NCBI GenBank assembly: GCA_000181795.3
Contig: CM012954.1
Coordinates: 4,764,506 to 4,828,505, forward strand
Direction of reading: 5' to 3'
DNA length: 64,000 nucleotides
DNA from: Trichinella spiralis
Taxonomy: Eukaryota > Nematoda > Enoplea > Trichinellida > Trichinellidae
Shown here: piece after piece, positions 1 to 12,972 of the stretch
Layout of the letters: every line of letters begins with the position of its first letter
How positions within the stretch are numbered: position 1 is the first letter of the stretch
Made by a program: the position numbers and the translations under genes
Notes under the pieces: model-generated
Databases searched by the model: none
Told to the model about the DNA's origin: nothing
Seen by the model: the letters and a program-made list of their open reading frames with translations, nothing else

Positions 1-840
1 TGGCATCGGCTGCGACTAAACGGAAGAGCCAGTTTGCCAAGCGACATACTGGTTGTATTGATTTAACGTATTTGATTACTGTCACAAATTCTTTCTTACT
101 ATTTGTGATAAGCAAAGGCACACTGGGACGGCTAGAAAACGCCATTATTTACAAGTGAACACTGGTTGGCATCAGGACAGGCCTCATGAGACGACATAAT
201 CCACAGCTATTATAAACAAAAACTACTTACTAATTTTTGTCATATCACATTGGAAGCGCACTGACAATACGTTGTAAGGATGTATATGAACGCTGCTCGA
301 CTGACTCAGAGAAATCTGCTACAATTACAATCAATTCCTTCTTACTCTTATGATAAGTGAAACCACAGTACAACAACCGGGAAGCGTCACTGCACCAACT
401 TCAACTAACTCAGAGCGCTATAAGAAGAAATATCGTATTCCATTAACGTCAATGTAATGCTGTCGTGGATAAAATGTATACAATGCAATCAGGAGCAAAT
501 TCAATACTTACGGATGTTTGTGATGCCACATTTTGAACGAAGTGATGTGAACATGACTTATCACGGTGCTCAGAACAAATAAAACTCCATAAAAGCTCAG
601 CTGATGACGTAATCTGTAATTAAAGATTTTACCAAATTCTACATATATCTAATACGCCCGTCGTCTTGCTGTCTAATTAAACAAATTCAATACTTACTGT
701 TTTTTGTCATATGTTTTTTGAACGCTATGTCAGCAACTCCAACAACCACTGTTCAACAACTTTTACCTGTCTTTACTGATAATAGATTGCATTTGGGTAT
801 TTTCAAAATGTAGCAAGGCAAATGTAATTTTCAATTCTTA
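1..840. other. AT-rich sequence, no gene recognised
   Basis: I see no reading frame with coding character, no RNA gene and no clear repeat boundary here. Short open stretches on both strands look random. It lies upstream of the first copy of the tandem repeat. Confidence 0.5.
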
Positions 841-844
841 ATAG

Positions 845-3190
845 AATTGAATCAAGGGCACCAAATTTATGATATCATATACATGATAATTTAACATTAG
901 TGCTGCAGAAAGAATCAAAGCAATGTGGCGCTAATGGCACTGTAACCTTCAACCTAAATTTAACAGAAAAATTCAAGTAAAAAGCAAGGCATATTCATCA
1001 TGATGCATAGTTACCATATTCACTTAGTTTTCAGAATTTGGTTGTTTCATATTCATTGATATGAATATAAAATAATGTAAATTCTAAAAGTGAATTATAT
1101 TAATGCAATCATCTATAAATAAAAAACGGAAATAGATACTTCTTCGTCTTCAGCATCTGATGTATCTAAAAGTTAGCAATAATAACACTAGAAAGACTCC
1201 CGCCAGTTTCCATTCACCATATATGTAAAGTAACATGCATAGCATACCACCACCAAAATATCAAATCCAACTTACCAGTTATTCATGGATGGTGTTGAAG
1301 AGCGGAATTATAGTTGACCACGTGCTAGATTGATAGCATTGCAGTGAACTGCATAACCTAATAAAATCGATGTGCTTAGTCAATTGTATAATAAGTAAAT
1401 TATGCAAATGGCTATTTACTTTGCCTCAGGAAGAACAACCCAATTTTCCATCAGTAATAGCGCACTAAAATAAACATTATGAGCAACATTATGAAACGAG
1501 ACGATGAAATTTATTACGTTTTTATTTACACACTTCCTATTACTACGTAATATTGCATTGTTATGCAAATTTATTCCCTAAAATTACCTAAAACGAAAAC
1601 TTATTAACATGAAGCATCGCAAATTACTAAAAATAAACGGAAATGCTATCACTGCGTATTTATGCATGTTGTGTAATTTAGTTGCTTGAAAGTACAAGGT
1701 GATTCAATAATTTATATTTTATCAATACTTTTCTTCTAATCAAAATTATATGGATAATTTTAAATAGCTCCCACTGAAAATAGTTGCAAAAATAAAATAC
1801 TTTTTCAGATTTATGGAAAATTAAACATTTGTCATGAAATTTTGTAATATGCAGTTTATCTCAGTACAGAAGTCAACAAGTGCGCAGCGTAGACATAATG
1901 ATGGTAAGCGGCTGCTCCAGTGGCTATGCCGCTTGACAGCGCATCTCCACTTTCGTTTGCGCCTTATGATGATTTATGGCAAGACTGCAAACTTGGTTGA
2001 GCACTGCATCCGCGCGCTTCATACAATGTGAGAAAAACCCTAATCGCAGAAATTCAGTAACTGAGCGATTTGCAATGAATTCAAGAAACTTATGCGGGTG
2101 ACAATTCTGTATTGTATTTTATGAAAAGAATAAAACAAAAGAATCACGAGTAGCCTGGATGTGGTCACATTGCTAGTCGATAACAATTATGAGAAATGAG
2201 ATTGATATGAGATGAAAACAGCTAAGTGCTGTTCATTCAGCTCGAAATAGGGGGTGGGCAACATTTTCAGTTGAATGCGATCTCTGTTCAGCTTAGTATT
2301 ATTACGAGCTCAATAATGGGAATCATTAGACGGGAACGCAGGGCAGAAAAAGGAAAGAAAAAGCAGTTGAAGGACGTTAGAGATAGAAGTTGTCAGAATG
2401 TGAATCGTTTCCGCTCACTTAATCTTCAAGCACAACAATCAAGCGTTCTCATTCACTGATCAATACTGACAACATTAATGGAAACAAAGTAAATTTCGCA
2501 ATGACAAAAAAATAGGGGGATCTATATAAGTCAGTGCTATTGGCAGTACCGTGGCATCATAGGATTTTTCAGCAGTCATTTAAAAGATGAGATGAAGGGA
2601 ACAATTTCAGGCCATTCTGACAGTTTCAAGAATGGTTGTTCAAAGAGGTCTGCAGCTAACAGCAGCTTTCCTATGTCATGTTAAAATAATGCTGGGCATA
2701 AATTGGTCACTGTCAAGCATTTAGAAGAGCAATTACAGTATCCCGGTGACAGACATTTCTATTAAACAGTTGGTCAAACATGTTACCTCACCAGTAAACA
2801 TCACAGAGGGCATTAAAGATAATATGCAAGTCGTTCAACGGCTATGGCAACAGTATTTTCGAAATGCATTTGTAAGGACTGTTGAGAATTATAGCTGCAC
2901 ATATATCACTACTACTATATCTTACGGTTTCAGATTGGCGTATCTCTAATGTAGTAGTGAATATTAGTTGCACATTGTTGCAGAAAAAAAATAAGCTTCG
3001 ATTAAAACAATTAACTTTAACAATTACGAAAGGTTTTAAAAGTAGGCATGTTTAGTTCAGTGTGGCAGGAGAAGGAAACAAAGTATAAAAAAACAAAAAA
3101 TATGCTAAAATTCATACCTGCCAGGAGCTCTGTCATTGATGAGGTGTAACGCAGACTTTTACCGATATCGAATACTGCATTCATTTCGTC
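845..3190. repeat. Tandem duplication, copy A
   Basis: Long blocks recur in the same order about 2.36-2.9 kb downstream in copy B (3760-5510). Matching landmarks include 1021-1090 with 3911-3980, 1200-1320 with 4075-4200, 1390-1640 with 4265-4550, 2390-2470 with 4750-4830, and 2945-3150 with 5300-5510. Copy A carries about 500 bp extra near 1816-2330, which explains the change in offset. Identity looks like 80-90% with many small indels, so the duplication is old. The segment 1390-1560 also occurs inverted at 61745-61931. I cannot assign a transposon class: no terminal repeats, transposase or reverse transcriptase were seen. Confidence 0.75.
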
Positions 3191-3268
3191 AGCTATCGAA
3201 CAAACTGAGTAGTTGCTGATTTTTGTCTGAAATGGAACGCTTTTTGAACGCCTGGATGGAAACCTCAA
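3119..3268 (-). other. Candidate exon inside repeat copy A
   Basis: On the minus strand an open frame ends in SSMTELLAG at a good splice donor (CAG|GTATGA, exon end about 3118). The matching place in copy B (donor after 5477) keeps SSMTELLTG and the same donor although flanking sequence has diverged. This suggests a transcribed exon carried in both copies. The frame upstream differs between copies, no start codon is certain, and no downstream coding exon was found. It could belong to a small multicopy gene family or a non-coding transcript. Confidence 0.25.
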
Positions 3269-3759
3269 CTACTTGAGTGCAGAATTCATTGCGAATCCGC
3301 ACTTCACCGATGGTTGGACGTTATCTATTTATACAATAAAGAATATTTAATTCATTCGTACTGCTACGATGAAAAAGATCAGAAGGAGAACAGTTGGAAT
3401 TCTTGACTTTCACAAGGGAAACATCGACAAGGAGATGATTAAACCAAAAAGAAGGATTAAATCAAAGAAAGAAAATCAAAGAATGGAATTTAGAAATTAT
3501 GATGCACTGTTATTCGTCTTCAATTATTTTCTTACAATATGGCTGTTTCTTATAAGTATCATTACAATTGCTATTGTCAGTACAAATAAAATGTACGAAA
3601 AGAATAAACTGAGAAGTAATATTGGTGCACTACTTACAAGTATATAAACAGGATATCGTTCATCTTAACTCTTTCCAGATATTGCACTGTATTAGATATG
3701 GTTGTACATTTAAAAAGCCATATTTACAATGTAATATTCAAATTTAAAATTTATGAAAA

Positions 3760-5510
3760 TCCAACACAACCAATATGTGATATCAGTTACATGATGCCAA
3801 AATGAAGATTAAAGTGATGCGATGCTGATGGTGGTGCTATCCTACACGGAAAAAAACATAATTACAAACAAACAGGAGTGAAAAATTATTATGACGCATA
3901 TTTACCTCATTCACTTAGCTTTCACAATCTGGTTGTTTCATATTCATTGATATGAATATAAAATAATGTCAATTCTGAAAGTAAATTATATCTCAAAATA
4001 AAAAACAAAGAATTTCTTCGTCTTCACTATCTGATGTACCTGAAAGTTAGCAATAACAAAACTATAAAGAGACCCGTCAGTTTCCATTCACCATATAAGT
4101 AAAGTAACATGCATAGCATACCACCACCAAAATATCAAATCCAACTTACCAGTTATTCATGGATGGTGTAGAAGAGCAGAATTATAGTTGACGACCTGCC
4201 AGACTGAGAGCATAGCAATGAACTGAATAACCTAATGTAATCGAAGTTCTCTGATTCGATGTATAATACTAAGTAAATTATGCAAATGACTATTTACTTT
4301 GCCTCCGGAAGAACAACCTAATTTTCCATCACTAATAGCGCAGTAGAATAAATATCATGAACAGCGTTATTAAACAAGACGATGAAATTTATTACGTTTT
4401 TACTTATACACTTCATACTAATACGTATTACTGCATTATTACGTAATCGTGCACTATTACGTAATAGAACAATATTATGCAAATTTCTTTTACTAAAATA
4501 AACTGAAACAAACTTTTAATAATCTGAAGCATTGCAAATTACTAAAAATACAATAATTTATATTTTGTAAATGACTTTCTACAAATCAAAATTATATGGA
4601 TAATAAAAAAATCGCTTCTACTGAAAACAGTTTCAAAAATGAAATACGTTTTCAGATTTATAGTAATGTAAACAGCTTTAAGACGGGAAAAGAGTAGGGA
4701 GGGAACAGCAAAGAAGGAAGGAGGGAGAGGTAGCAGGGTGGTGGAGGTAAAAGTTGTCAGAATGTGATTCGCTTTCCTTCACTAACTTTTCATGCATAAT
4801 TATCAGGCGTTGTTTCATTTGTCAATACTGACAACATTTATGGAAATAGACCCTTTCTCTCAATGATAAAAAACAAGTGCATCTATATAAGTTAGTGTTA
4901 TTGGCAAGACAGCGACATCGAACTATCTTTCAGGAGTCAGTTTTGAGGATGAGGGGAACAATTTCAGGCCATTCTGACAGTTTCAAGAGTGGTAGCTAAA
5001 AGTGCTCTGTAGCAAAGAGCAGCTTTCCTATGTCTTACTGAAATAATGCTGGGCACAAATTGGCCAGTGTCAAGCATTTAGGAGGCAATTGCTATAGTGA
5101 TAATAGCATATAGAGCAATTGCAATAGGTCAACTATGTTACCTCACCAACAAACATCATGCAGGGCATTAAAGATAATATGCGAGTCGCTCAACGGCTAT
5201 GGCAACAGTATTTTCCAAATGCATTTGTAAGGACTGTTGGGAATTAAAGATGTATATACATCACTACTACTATATCACACGGTTTCAGATTGGCGTGTCT
5301 CTAATGTAATAGTGAATATTAGTTGCACATTGTTACAGAAAAAATGAATAAGCTTCGATTAAAATAAATTAAACTTTAAGAACTACGAAAGATTTTAAAA
5401 GCGAGTATGTTTAGTTCAGTGTAGCAGGAGAAGGAAAGAAAGTATGAAAAAACAAAAAATATGCAAAAATTCATACCTGTCAGCAGCTCTGTCATTGATG
5501 AGCTATAAAG
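3760..5510. repeat. Tandem duplication, copy B
   Basis: Second copy of the unit described for 845-3190, in direct orientation. It lacks the roughly 500-bp segment of copy A. It has a purine-rich stretch at 4680-4750, and its 4410-4480 part holds several ATTACGTAAT-like palindromic repeats where copy A has one. Confidence 0.75.
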
Positions 5511-5558
5511 AAAACGCAGAGCTGTTAATTTGCCAATTGATGTTCGTGGTTTCATCAT
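5376..5558 (-). other. Candidate exon inside repeat copy B
   Basis: Minus-strand frame running into SSSMTELLTG and a CAG|GTATGA splice donor after 5477, equivalent to the candidate exon in copy A. Upstream the frame stays open for about 55 codons, with an in-frame Met-Met at 5558. The product is unrecognised and no continuation exon was found. Confidence 0.25.
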
Positions 5559-5569
5559 ATTTTTAGTCT

Positions 5570-7735
5570 GACAATCACAACGTATTTGTTGAGGTGAAGC
5601 ACCAAAATAACCAAATAATGCAATGCAGTAAGTAATTAGACCGCCCTTCAGCAGCGAACATTTATATTATAGTGCAATTCTCTCAATAAACAGAAATTTA
5701 TATAAGGAAAATTACTTCCGGATTTGAATGGCGCAAAGTGCACGTAGCAGAATGCCATCAGCAGTGTTCACCTTCACATTAGCATGAACATACTCTGCTG
5801 ACCTAGAAATGCATGTATGCTTTGAAAACGTGAGGTAATGTAATGGGCTAACAACAAAGACTATAATAATTGCTCAACAGTAACAAAATCCTGAATACGT
5901 TACAGATGAAAGTCATTATCCATGTCAAATTATATTATAATGTATGACTTAATTCAAATAAGCACAAAAAACTGTTACGCAAATGAAGCTGAGCAGTAAC
6001 GTTAATCGTACCTAAATTAAACAACAATCAACTATTAGTTTAGGATCGCTGCCTACGCATGCAATAATAGTCAGCACGATAATTATACTTTGCAATGAAT
6101 ACCATTTTCAACAGAGTTAACTTATTAATTTCAAAGAACCGATTGCTTAGTTATCATTTAGCAGTTACATATTCAATATCTATTTCTAGCATTATTACAA
6201 TGTCAATGAATAAAAAAACTCTAACTTACAAAAATAGTCAACTTACCATCATTTGGAGATACATTTTTTGAAGAGTTGCACAACGTGATTGACCATACTG
6301 AATATAAATCATGTTGCTTGTCAGGTTTCCTTTGAAATCGTCTTTTATTCTGTTGTTGCACGACAACATCCGCCTACAAATATTCCAAAATTATCTTCAC
6401 AACAAAATTTAGAATTCATGAATTGATGTAAATTCAAATCATACACAACATGATCATCGATGAGTTATACTTTACGATTCATATTTGATTTTCTTTTCGT
6501 AAATGCAAATTTGCATGAAGATTGTATTAAACATGTAGTACACCTACATTTTGTTATGCTCAGAAATAAAGCTCTGCGACAAACAACAAGATATGAGATC
6601 AAATCGAACAAACAACAAGATATGAGATAGAACTTTACAATATTAACAATAATATTACTCTGTACATCTAGACACCATTGCATAGCCCAAATAAAGTAAA
6701 CTAAATAGTTATTATTTGAGTTTGAAAGCAAAAGTTTGGTCAACTTATTTCATCACTGTTAGGCGCATCTCAATAGCATGCAAATTTTCCTGCGTTCATT
6801 GCCTTACCGTTTCTCTGCTTAGCAACTATTGCTCATCACAAGCGACGGTTTCTAATATATGAAAAAACTTCATTTGATATTCTTGTTTTTCAGAAATTAA
6901 ATGATATCTAGTAACGGGGAATAACTTAATTGTTATTATTGTGAAATTGTATCATGTATGTTGCTTTTAGTGTCATTTTAGATTAATAGTCGTGAAAATT
7001 TTTGTTTGCCTAACGAAACGAAATGCAGGCACAGAAAGACTTGTTTACCAGAAAATGCATGCAAATTTTTGTTCTACTGCAATTCATACGTTTACTTGGC
7101 TTCAGATTCAATGGTTGTTGATGTACAATTGGTACGGAGAGTGCTTTGGTGCGGAATTGGAAAACTGAATCTATTAATAAGATAATAAATAAATTAAATG
7201 ACGACCCTGCAAAATGTATGTTAATTTAAAACGTTTTTCTTCAATTGTTATAGAAAATATATGATAACTTAAAATGATCAAAGAGTAGTGCATGTACAAA
7301 ATGAGCCGTAATTCATTTTTAATGCAAATTAAGTAAAATTACATAATTTGAAACAACAGATTCACACGCAGTAAATGTTTTATTATTGACAAATAAGTGG
7401 AAAGAACAAACAAGCAAACAATCGTGAATTGCAGACATTAATTGTAAAAACACGAAAAGTATGCAAATTAAACATAGTCCATAAAAATGTACAGTAATAC
7501 TGAGTGTAATATATGACAGCAATATCGTCACACATCAGGCACAGAGGTAATGGTGACAACTTTCAGACATATAGCATCCACGTCCATCATCGTGGTTTGT
7601 TCCTACGACTTTGGCGGTTGAGAGTGTAGTATCCGCCACGAAGCAAAATCTCAACTGAAATGCTGGACTGCAGGCACAGGGGCTTCTATGCAGAGGAACC
7701 TGAAGCCAAATGATAATCATACCCTGACGTTCACA
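5570..7735. other. AT-rich sequence with a diverged repeat fragment
   Basis: No gene recognised. A stretch at about 6235-6310 (CAACTTACC, then a TGAAGAG-containing run) resembles 1268-1330 of copy A and 4143-4200 of copy B, so a third, strongly diverged copy may begin here. The CAACTTACC core reads as a GGTAAGTTG splice donor on the minus strand in all three places. Confidence 0.35.
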
Positions 7736-7739
7736 GAGC

Positions 7740-8050
7740 TGCACATTGACGGATACACAGCGATGCACAATAAAATAAACAGTTGTGTAATGGAGAAAAC
7801 AAGTGGCTGCGGAGTAATGGTCGCGGTGCACGATAAAACTGAATTGCTGCGCCGTAGGAAATAACCCGGTGTGCAGTAGCTGGCGTTGTGCATTATGCAA
7901 AAATTTTTTGCAATGCAAATGATAAGCTGCTGCGGAGTAATGTCGCGGTGCACGATAAAATTGAAGTGTTGCGCCATAGAAAATAACCTGCTACTGAGTA
8001 ATAGGCGTGGGATATAGTATGCAAAATTGATGCACTACAAAAATTTTACC
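7740..8050. repeat. Minisatellite, about 61-bp period, five degenerate copies
   Basis: A GC-richer block in AT-rich DNA. A recurring core (cggtgcacgataaaa and variants) starts near 7761, 7824, 7885, 7946 and 8007, giving spacings of 61-63 bp. Copies at 7824 and 7946 are closest to each other; the others are degraded. The repeat creates apparent minus-strand open frames with a recurring FIVHRD-type string, which I take as a by-product and not a protein gene. Confidence 0.65.
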
Positions 8051-10590
8051 ATAGAATTTACTGTGGAATTCAATAAATATACAGCTTCTTCATAATAGGA
8101 GCTGAAAATTGACTAAGAATGACTAAGAACAATAAGAAAAAAATCTGTAAAAATAAATCGCATCAGACGAACAGAGAACATCGGATGAAAATGTTGAAAC
8201 AGAAGTTCTACTAATAAAAGTTCAACCGATTATTATTAATTGCAATCGATGGGAACAAGCAATATTGCACATCCTCACCATTTCAAGGAAACAATGAAAA
8301 TACCTCCTTTCGCCTAATGATGAGTACATGTATCATCATTGAACGCTGTTTTGATGTTATTTTAAAAGATTCGTTTAAGCAAGCAAAATATACAAATAAA
8401 GCATGACAAAAGTTTTGTCAATTATTCTATAAACTGATATCTTTTCAAGATGACGGTGAAAAATGAAGTTTTCAGAAATTTATTAAAATAATCTATTAAT
8501 AATAGATATTTAAAATGCTCTTTTATCCTGCTTTAATTGAAAATAGAATCCTTTAACAGAGAAATCAACTGCTTTCATTTAGGTGTATCAATTAATTAAT
8601 AGTGAAGTAGTATTTTCAATAAAATTTCATTTTCCAATTACAACATAAATAGAACTGACGTTGAAAATTAATGTATTTTAAATGATGAGAATGGAATCGG
8701 AAATTTCAATTTTCATGTCAGCACAAAAGACCATGTAGAATGCATGTCAAAAGACTGAGCAAAGAAACTGATCACTGCTACAGTACCTCGATAATTTCAA
8801 AAATTCTGCAAATGTGAATAATTAGATTCTTTTAATAATAGTCATATTATACACAACGATATGCATTTCATTATGATATATTCCTTTTAGTGACAAAGAA
8901 TTATATAAGATTGGTTGAAGAAGAGAAATTTCTTCGACTTTTTCCCATGTAAAATTCACATTAACAGTTAGTTTTAAGTTTTCATGCTAAAAAAACAGAA
9001 CACGATAATCAAAACTTTTTCGAGCGATTAAAAAATTACTTTATTAAAATTAGTTTGCATCGATTAGTTGGCAGATTTAAATTTCTACATATTAGAAATG
9101 CATGCTTGTTGGGTTCAGGTTCAAACAGATGTCAGTTAATGGTTGATGATATTGTTAGAGTTAGTAGAAAAATGTTCGTCGATAAAGAATACAAAAGTTC
9201 TGGGATGCGAAACTTTAGTGCTTGTATAGCAAGGGAAAATGTGAAAAATGGAAACCAGTGCACCGAATGTTCTCCGAATAAGCTCAATCTTCATATTCAA
9301 GCAACTTAAACATGAGACAAATGTTAAATGAGATTCTCTATCTATTCGAGTAAATTGAAAATAATCACCTGCAGCATTTCTAATTGTATTGATTAAGCAT
9401 ATTAGTTGAATTTTGAAAATTTACTTCGAAATGTATTATTAATTTTTAAAGCGTTGAACAATGAATGAATGAATGAACAACTTCGCATGTCATCATATTG
9501 GATCTCATCAGCGCTAATTTAAATAGGTTATTTTAAATTTTAAAAAATAATAACACTTTTTAGAAAGTGAAGTAAAGAAAGCAGATTTTGAAAACAAAAT
9601 TTAAAAAATACAAACCGAAATATTTCTTCTCACCTTAAAACATTTTCCGTTTTAATTATTATCATTTTCATATTATGATATTTCATTTATACAATTTTCT
9701 TCACAATTATTTTTTTTATAATTTAATATAAATTACACTTCCGTAAGATTTCGTAAGTGTGAAGAAAAATTGAAAAAAAATCATAACAAGCAACCAATTA
9801 GCAACTGGCATAAGAAGCAGCAAAACGTCTGTAGTCAATTTTTCACGTTTCGGCAAAATTACTGTCCACAGCGTATACTGTTCGAACTTTATTTCTGTAT
9901 TTTTAATGATTGAATTTAAATATGCTGTTATTGCGTTGATTACAATTTCCAATCTTCCACTAAAATGCTCGATTTTATAAAATAAAATCCATATCTCTTA
10001 CCCACTACTACCGCATGCCAAGCAAATTTCCTCTGTTCATTTGTTGTAATGATTTTAAAAAAATAAGAGTAAAATTAATGTTTCGCTTATTATAATGGTG
10101 CAGATAATGCAGATGCACACAAAATTAATAAGAGATATTTTCTAGAAAAAGGTTTTAAAAAAGAAGATTATGTATCAGCGAGGACAGGAAAATTAAAAGC
10201 ATATATATGTTAACAGCGTTATTTTTCAGACAATTAAAAAAATGGATTTCCGGAATAGAAAGAAATATAATGGAAAAAGCATTTTCTTCTTGTGAAAAAT
10301 TATTACTTTTTAAATTTTCACATCAATTCCTCCCTCCTACATTTTCTTCTACTTCCACGCTTTATTTATTGAACAAAAGAAAGAATAAAATAATGGTGAG
10401 CATGATTTTTATTTAATATTCAGCAAATCTCAGTATACTGAATGAAAAATATTTTTAAAAAATATTATTATTATTATATTAAAATTTAAGAAAAAAAAAC
10501 ACTATGCAACATTTGAAACATTTCCATTAGAGAAAATTAGAATGCATGGAAAATTTAACGCTGCAAAATAATGGAAATTTTTTTTCATAG
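8051..10590. other. AT-rich intergenic sequence, no gene recognised
   Basis: About 2.5 kb upstream of the first GPCR gene. Short ORFs (for example 9055-9309 on plus and 9716-9952 on minus) start only at TTG codons and show no recognisable domain. A small (ATGA)n run lies near 9463-9478. Promoter and 5' UTR of the GPCR gene may lie at the 3' end. Confidence 0.4.
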
Positions 10591-10614
10591 ATTGAGAACA
10601 ATGATGAAGCATAC

Positions 10615-11720
10615 ATGGCAACCGCAGCAGCAGCAGCAGATGAAAATATTGCCGTCGACGGTTATGAATACATGCTATCAGCTATACCATTCGTTATTGC
10701 GAGTATTTTCATTTGCGTCGTAAGTGGACTTTCTTTGATAGCATTGAAAAGTTGCAAAAATAAACGTAAACAAGAAAATTTCATATCAGGTAAATAAATT
10801 TGAATTATTAGAATTAAATATTCAAAAAAAACAAGAAAGAAATAAAACCGCAAACGATGGTCTGTTCAGGTTTAGCGACCAGTTGCCTGATGCTGGGAGT
10901 GGGCCATTGCATCATGTGGACAAGAAAAATTGTAATGAAACACAAAAGTACAACCGCAATACCCAGACGACAGTGCATGCTTGAAAGTGCGCATCATTTT
11001 TTCAATAAAATAGGCGAATATTCTTCGGCCGGATTTATTCTACTATTGTCGATCGATCGTTGTATAGCCATACTGTTTCCAGCCCTGTATCAACAGTTCA
11101 CTGCGAACAATTCCCGCCAACTTGTAATTATCAATTTCGCATTTTCAACTTTGATCTATTTGATTACACTGCTAATGCCAATTTACCTGTCCGATATTGA
11201 TGAATTAATTTCTGCCCACTGCATCTATTCGGAAATATTCACACCCAGAAGTAGAAAGTTGAATTCCATTTTAATACTGTGCATGAACTACGCTTCGGTT
11301 TTGCTGTTCGTTGTAGCAGCATCTGCAATGTGGTGCATTGAACGAAGACAGCAAGTTCAAAATACTATTTGTCGTCAATTGCAATGGAAACTTGAAAAAC
11401 GACTAATAAACGTTGTATTCATTTTATTATTGTCCACAATTGTGACCAACGTTCTACCGATGACCATTACACGCGTTGAATCGTGGAATTTTAAAAGTTT
11501 AAAAGATACAATTGAATATTTGTTTCCAATTTTGATTTCTTTGGAAATTGCAATCTATTCTATTGTAAATAAGAGAATACGAATGTCCGTATTGCAGTTG
11601 TTCAACGGTGAAATGAGACGTATCACAACGGTTAGAAAAGTTTTCACAAGATCCAATGCACCACCACCACCACCACCCGCTGATGCAACCGTAGCAACTG
11701 TTGATCACCAAGTTGCGTAA
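10615..11720 (+). CDS. Rhodopsin-like GPCR, tandem paralogue 1
   Basis: Two coding exons, 10615-10789 and 10870-11720, joined in phase 1 across an 80-bp GT/AG intron; 341 residues. Seven hydrophobic segments fit a class A receptor: TM1 about 21-44 in exon 1, then TM2-TM7 in exon 2. The DRY motif at the end of TM3 reads DRC (residues 121-123) followed by IAI. A Cys at about 94 and a Cys in the second extracellular loop (SAHCIY) could form the usual disulphide. TM7 lacks NPxxY and has IYSIVNKR instead. The tail is rich in Pro. The next gene has the same intron position and phase and the same length, so they arose by tandem duplication. An in-frame acceptor at 10589-10590 means an upstream exon is possible. 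The ligand is unknown; a chemosensory or peptide receptor is conceivable. Confidence 0.85.
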
Positions 11721-12972
11721 AGTATCAAATATATTTTAAAGAAAAAAACCTTAAATTTATTCCCAAATACCTTTCCACCAAGTTGTGTAGCATATGCAAA
11801 AATTTTGCTTCAATAAACAAATGTTATCCAAATCTGTGTGAGAATTGGAAATTTTTTCAGAAAAAATAATAAATCCATAAACAACAAAAAATGTTCGTAT
11901 TAATCAGAAATAATTTCAAAATTTAAAAGCAACACAAAAAGATCAATACAAATTGACAAAACAACAAATGTTACTTAGTGGAAAATGATTTTTTTGTTCT
12001 CTACTTTGGAAACTTTCCAATAAATAGAACAAGTAAAAATAAGTGTAATTTAGAAACTTTGAATATAATTTTTATATTTCATTCAATTGAAAAATTCAAT
12101 TTGCGACCATTAGTTATTAAAAAATAAAAAAAAAGTAAAGAAGTAAAAAAAAATTCGACCATCTTCTTTCTACTGATTTCATCTGCTTAATGATGATGAT
12201 GATGATGATGATGGAAAATTTTGATTGAAAATTAAACAATTAAAGAAAAATTAAATTCACTTGAAAAGAAAAACATATAAATCGAACACTGCTACAGACA
12301 CATTCGTAATATGATTTACCGATTTACATATCGCAATATTTTTCCATTAAAATTGACATATTTATTCCATACGTTACTAGTCAAACCAATATCATTGTCA
12401 ATTATTTTCTTATTTTATCTTTCCATTATAATCATCCGTATATTTCATCGTTTCACGTAAATCTATAGCAAAGTTTTCAATTAAATAAATATTATTATTC
12501 GACAGATTTCATTTACCACTAATTATTCTGTTACATTCGTCGTCAATTTCGTCAAACTCACAAAATGAATACGATCAAAGAATCATCATCGACGACAACT
12601 GTTGTTGCACTTTCTCGATTCAAATAATGGAATATAATCAAATAATTTTTTTAAAAAAATTATGAACAAAAGTAAGTGATTAGTTCACGTTTTTATAATA
12701 AAATAATACTAATAAATGGATCTCTGTTCTATTGTTTCTCCAATGTATAAAACAAATCACGAGATAGAGAGAGAGAAAAAAAAAGAAAATTTTTTTCTCT
12801 TATACTGAACAATAATTATTATTTATTATATTTACTTTGAATTAAAATGTCGAAGATTGTTGTATAATCAAGTTACAATTGTTCTAATCCAATAAACCGT
12901 GTATTATTCAATTTTATTCCATCTTTCAATAGTGGCAGATTGTTACTGATCGAATACTACACATTTCTTCAG
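11721..12972. other. Spacer between the two GPCR genes
   Basis: AT-rich, no gene recognised. A poly(A) signal AATAAA near 11813 suits the first GPCR gene. An (ATG)n microsatellite sits at 12190-12213. Promoter elements for the second GPCR gene cannot be identified by eye. Confidence 0.45.
12190..12213. repeat. (TGA)n microsatellite
   Basis: Eight perfect trinucleotide units in the spacer between the GPCR paralogues. Confidence 0.9.

Noticed and set aside
3369-3647. 92-codon Lys-rich ORF with one hydrophobic segment
   Set aside because: Lies between repeat copies, AT-driven codons (Lys/Ile/Asn), no counterpart in the other copy and no family match.
7535-7977. Overlapping minus-strand ORFs with repeated FIVHRD-like peptide
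   Set aside because: The repetition comes from the 61-bp minisatellite; start codons and length look accidental.
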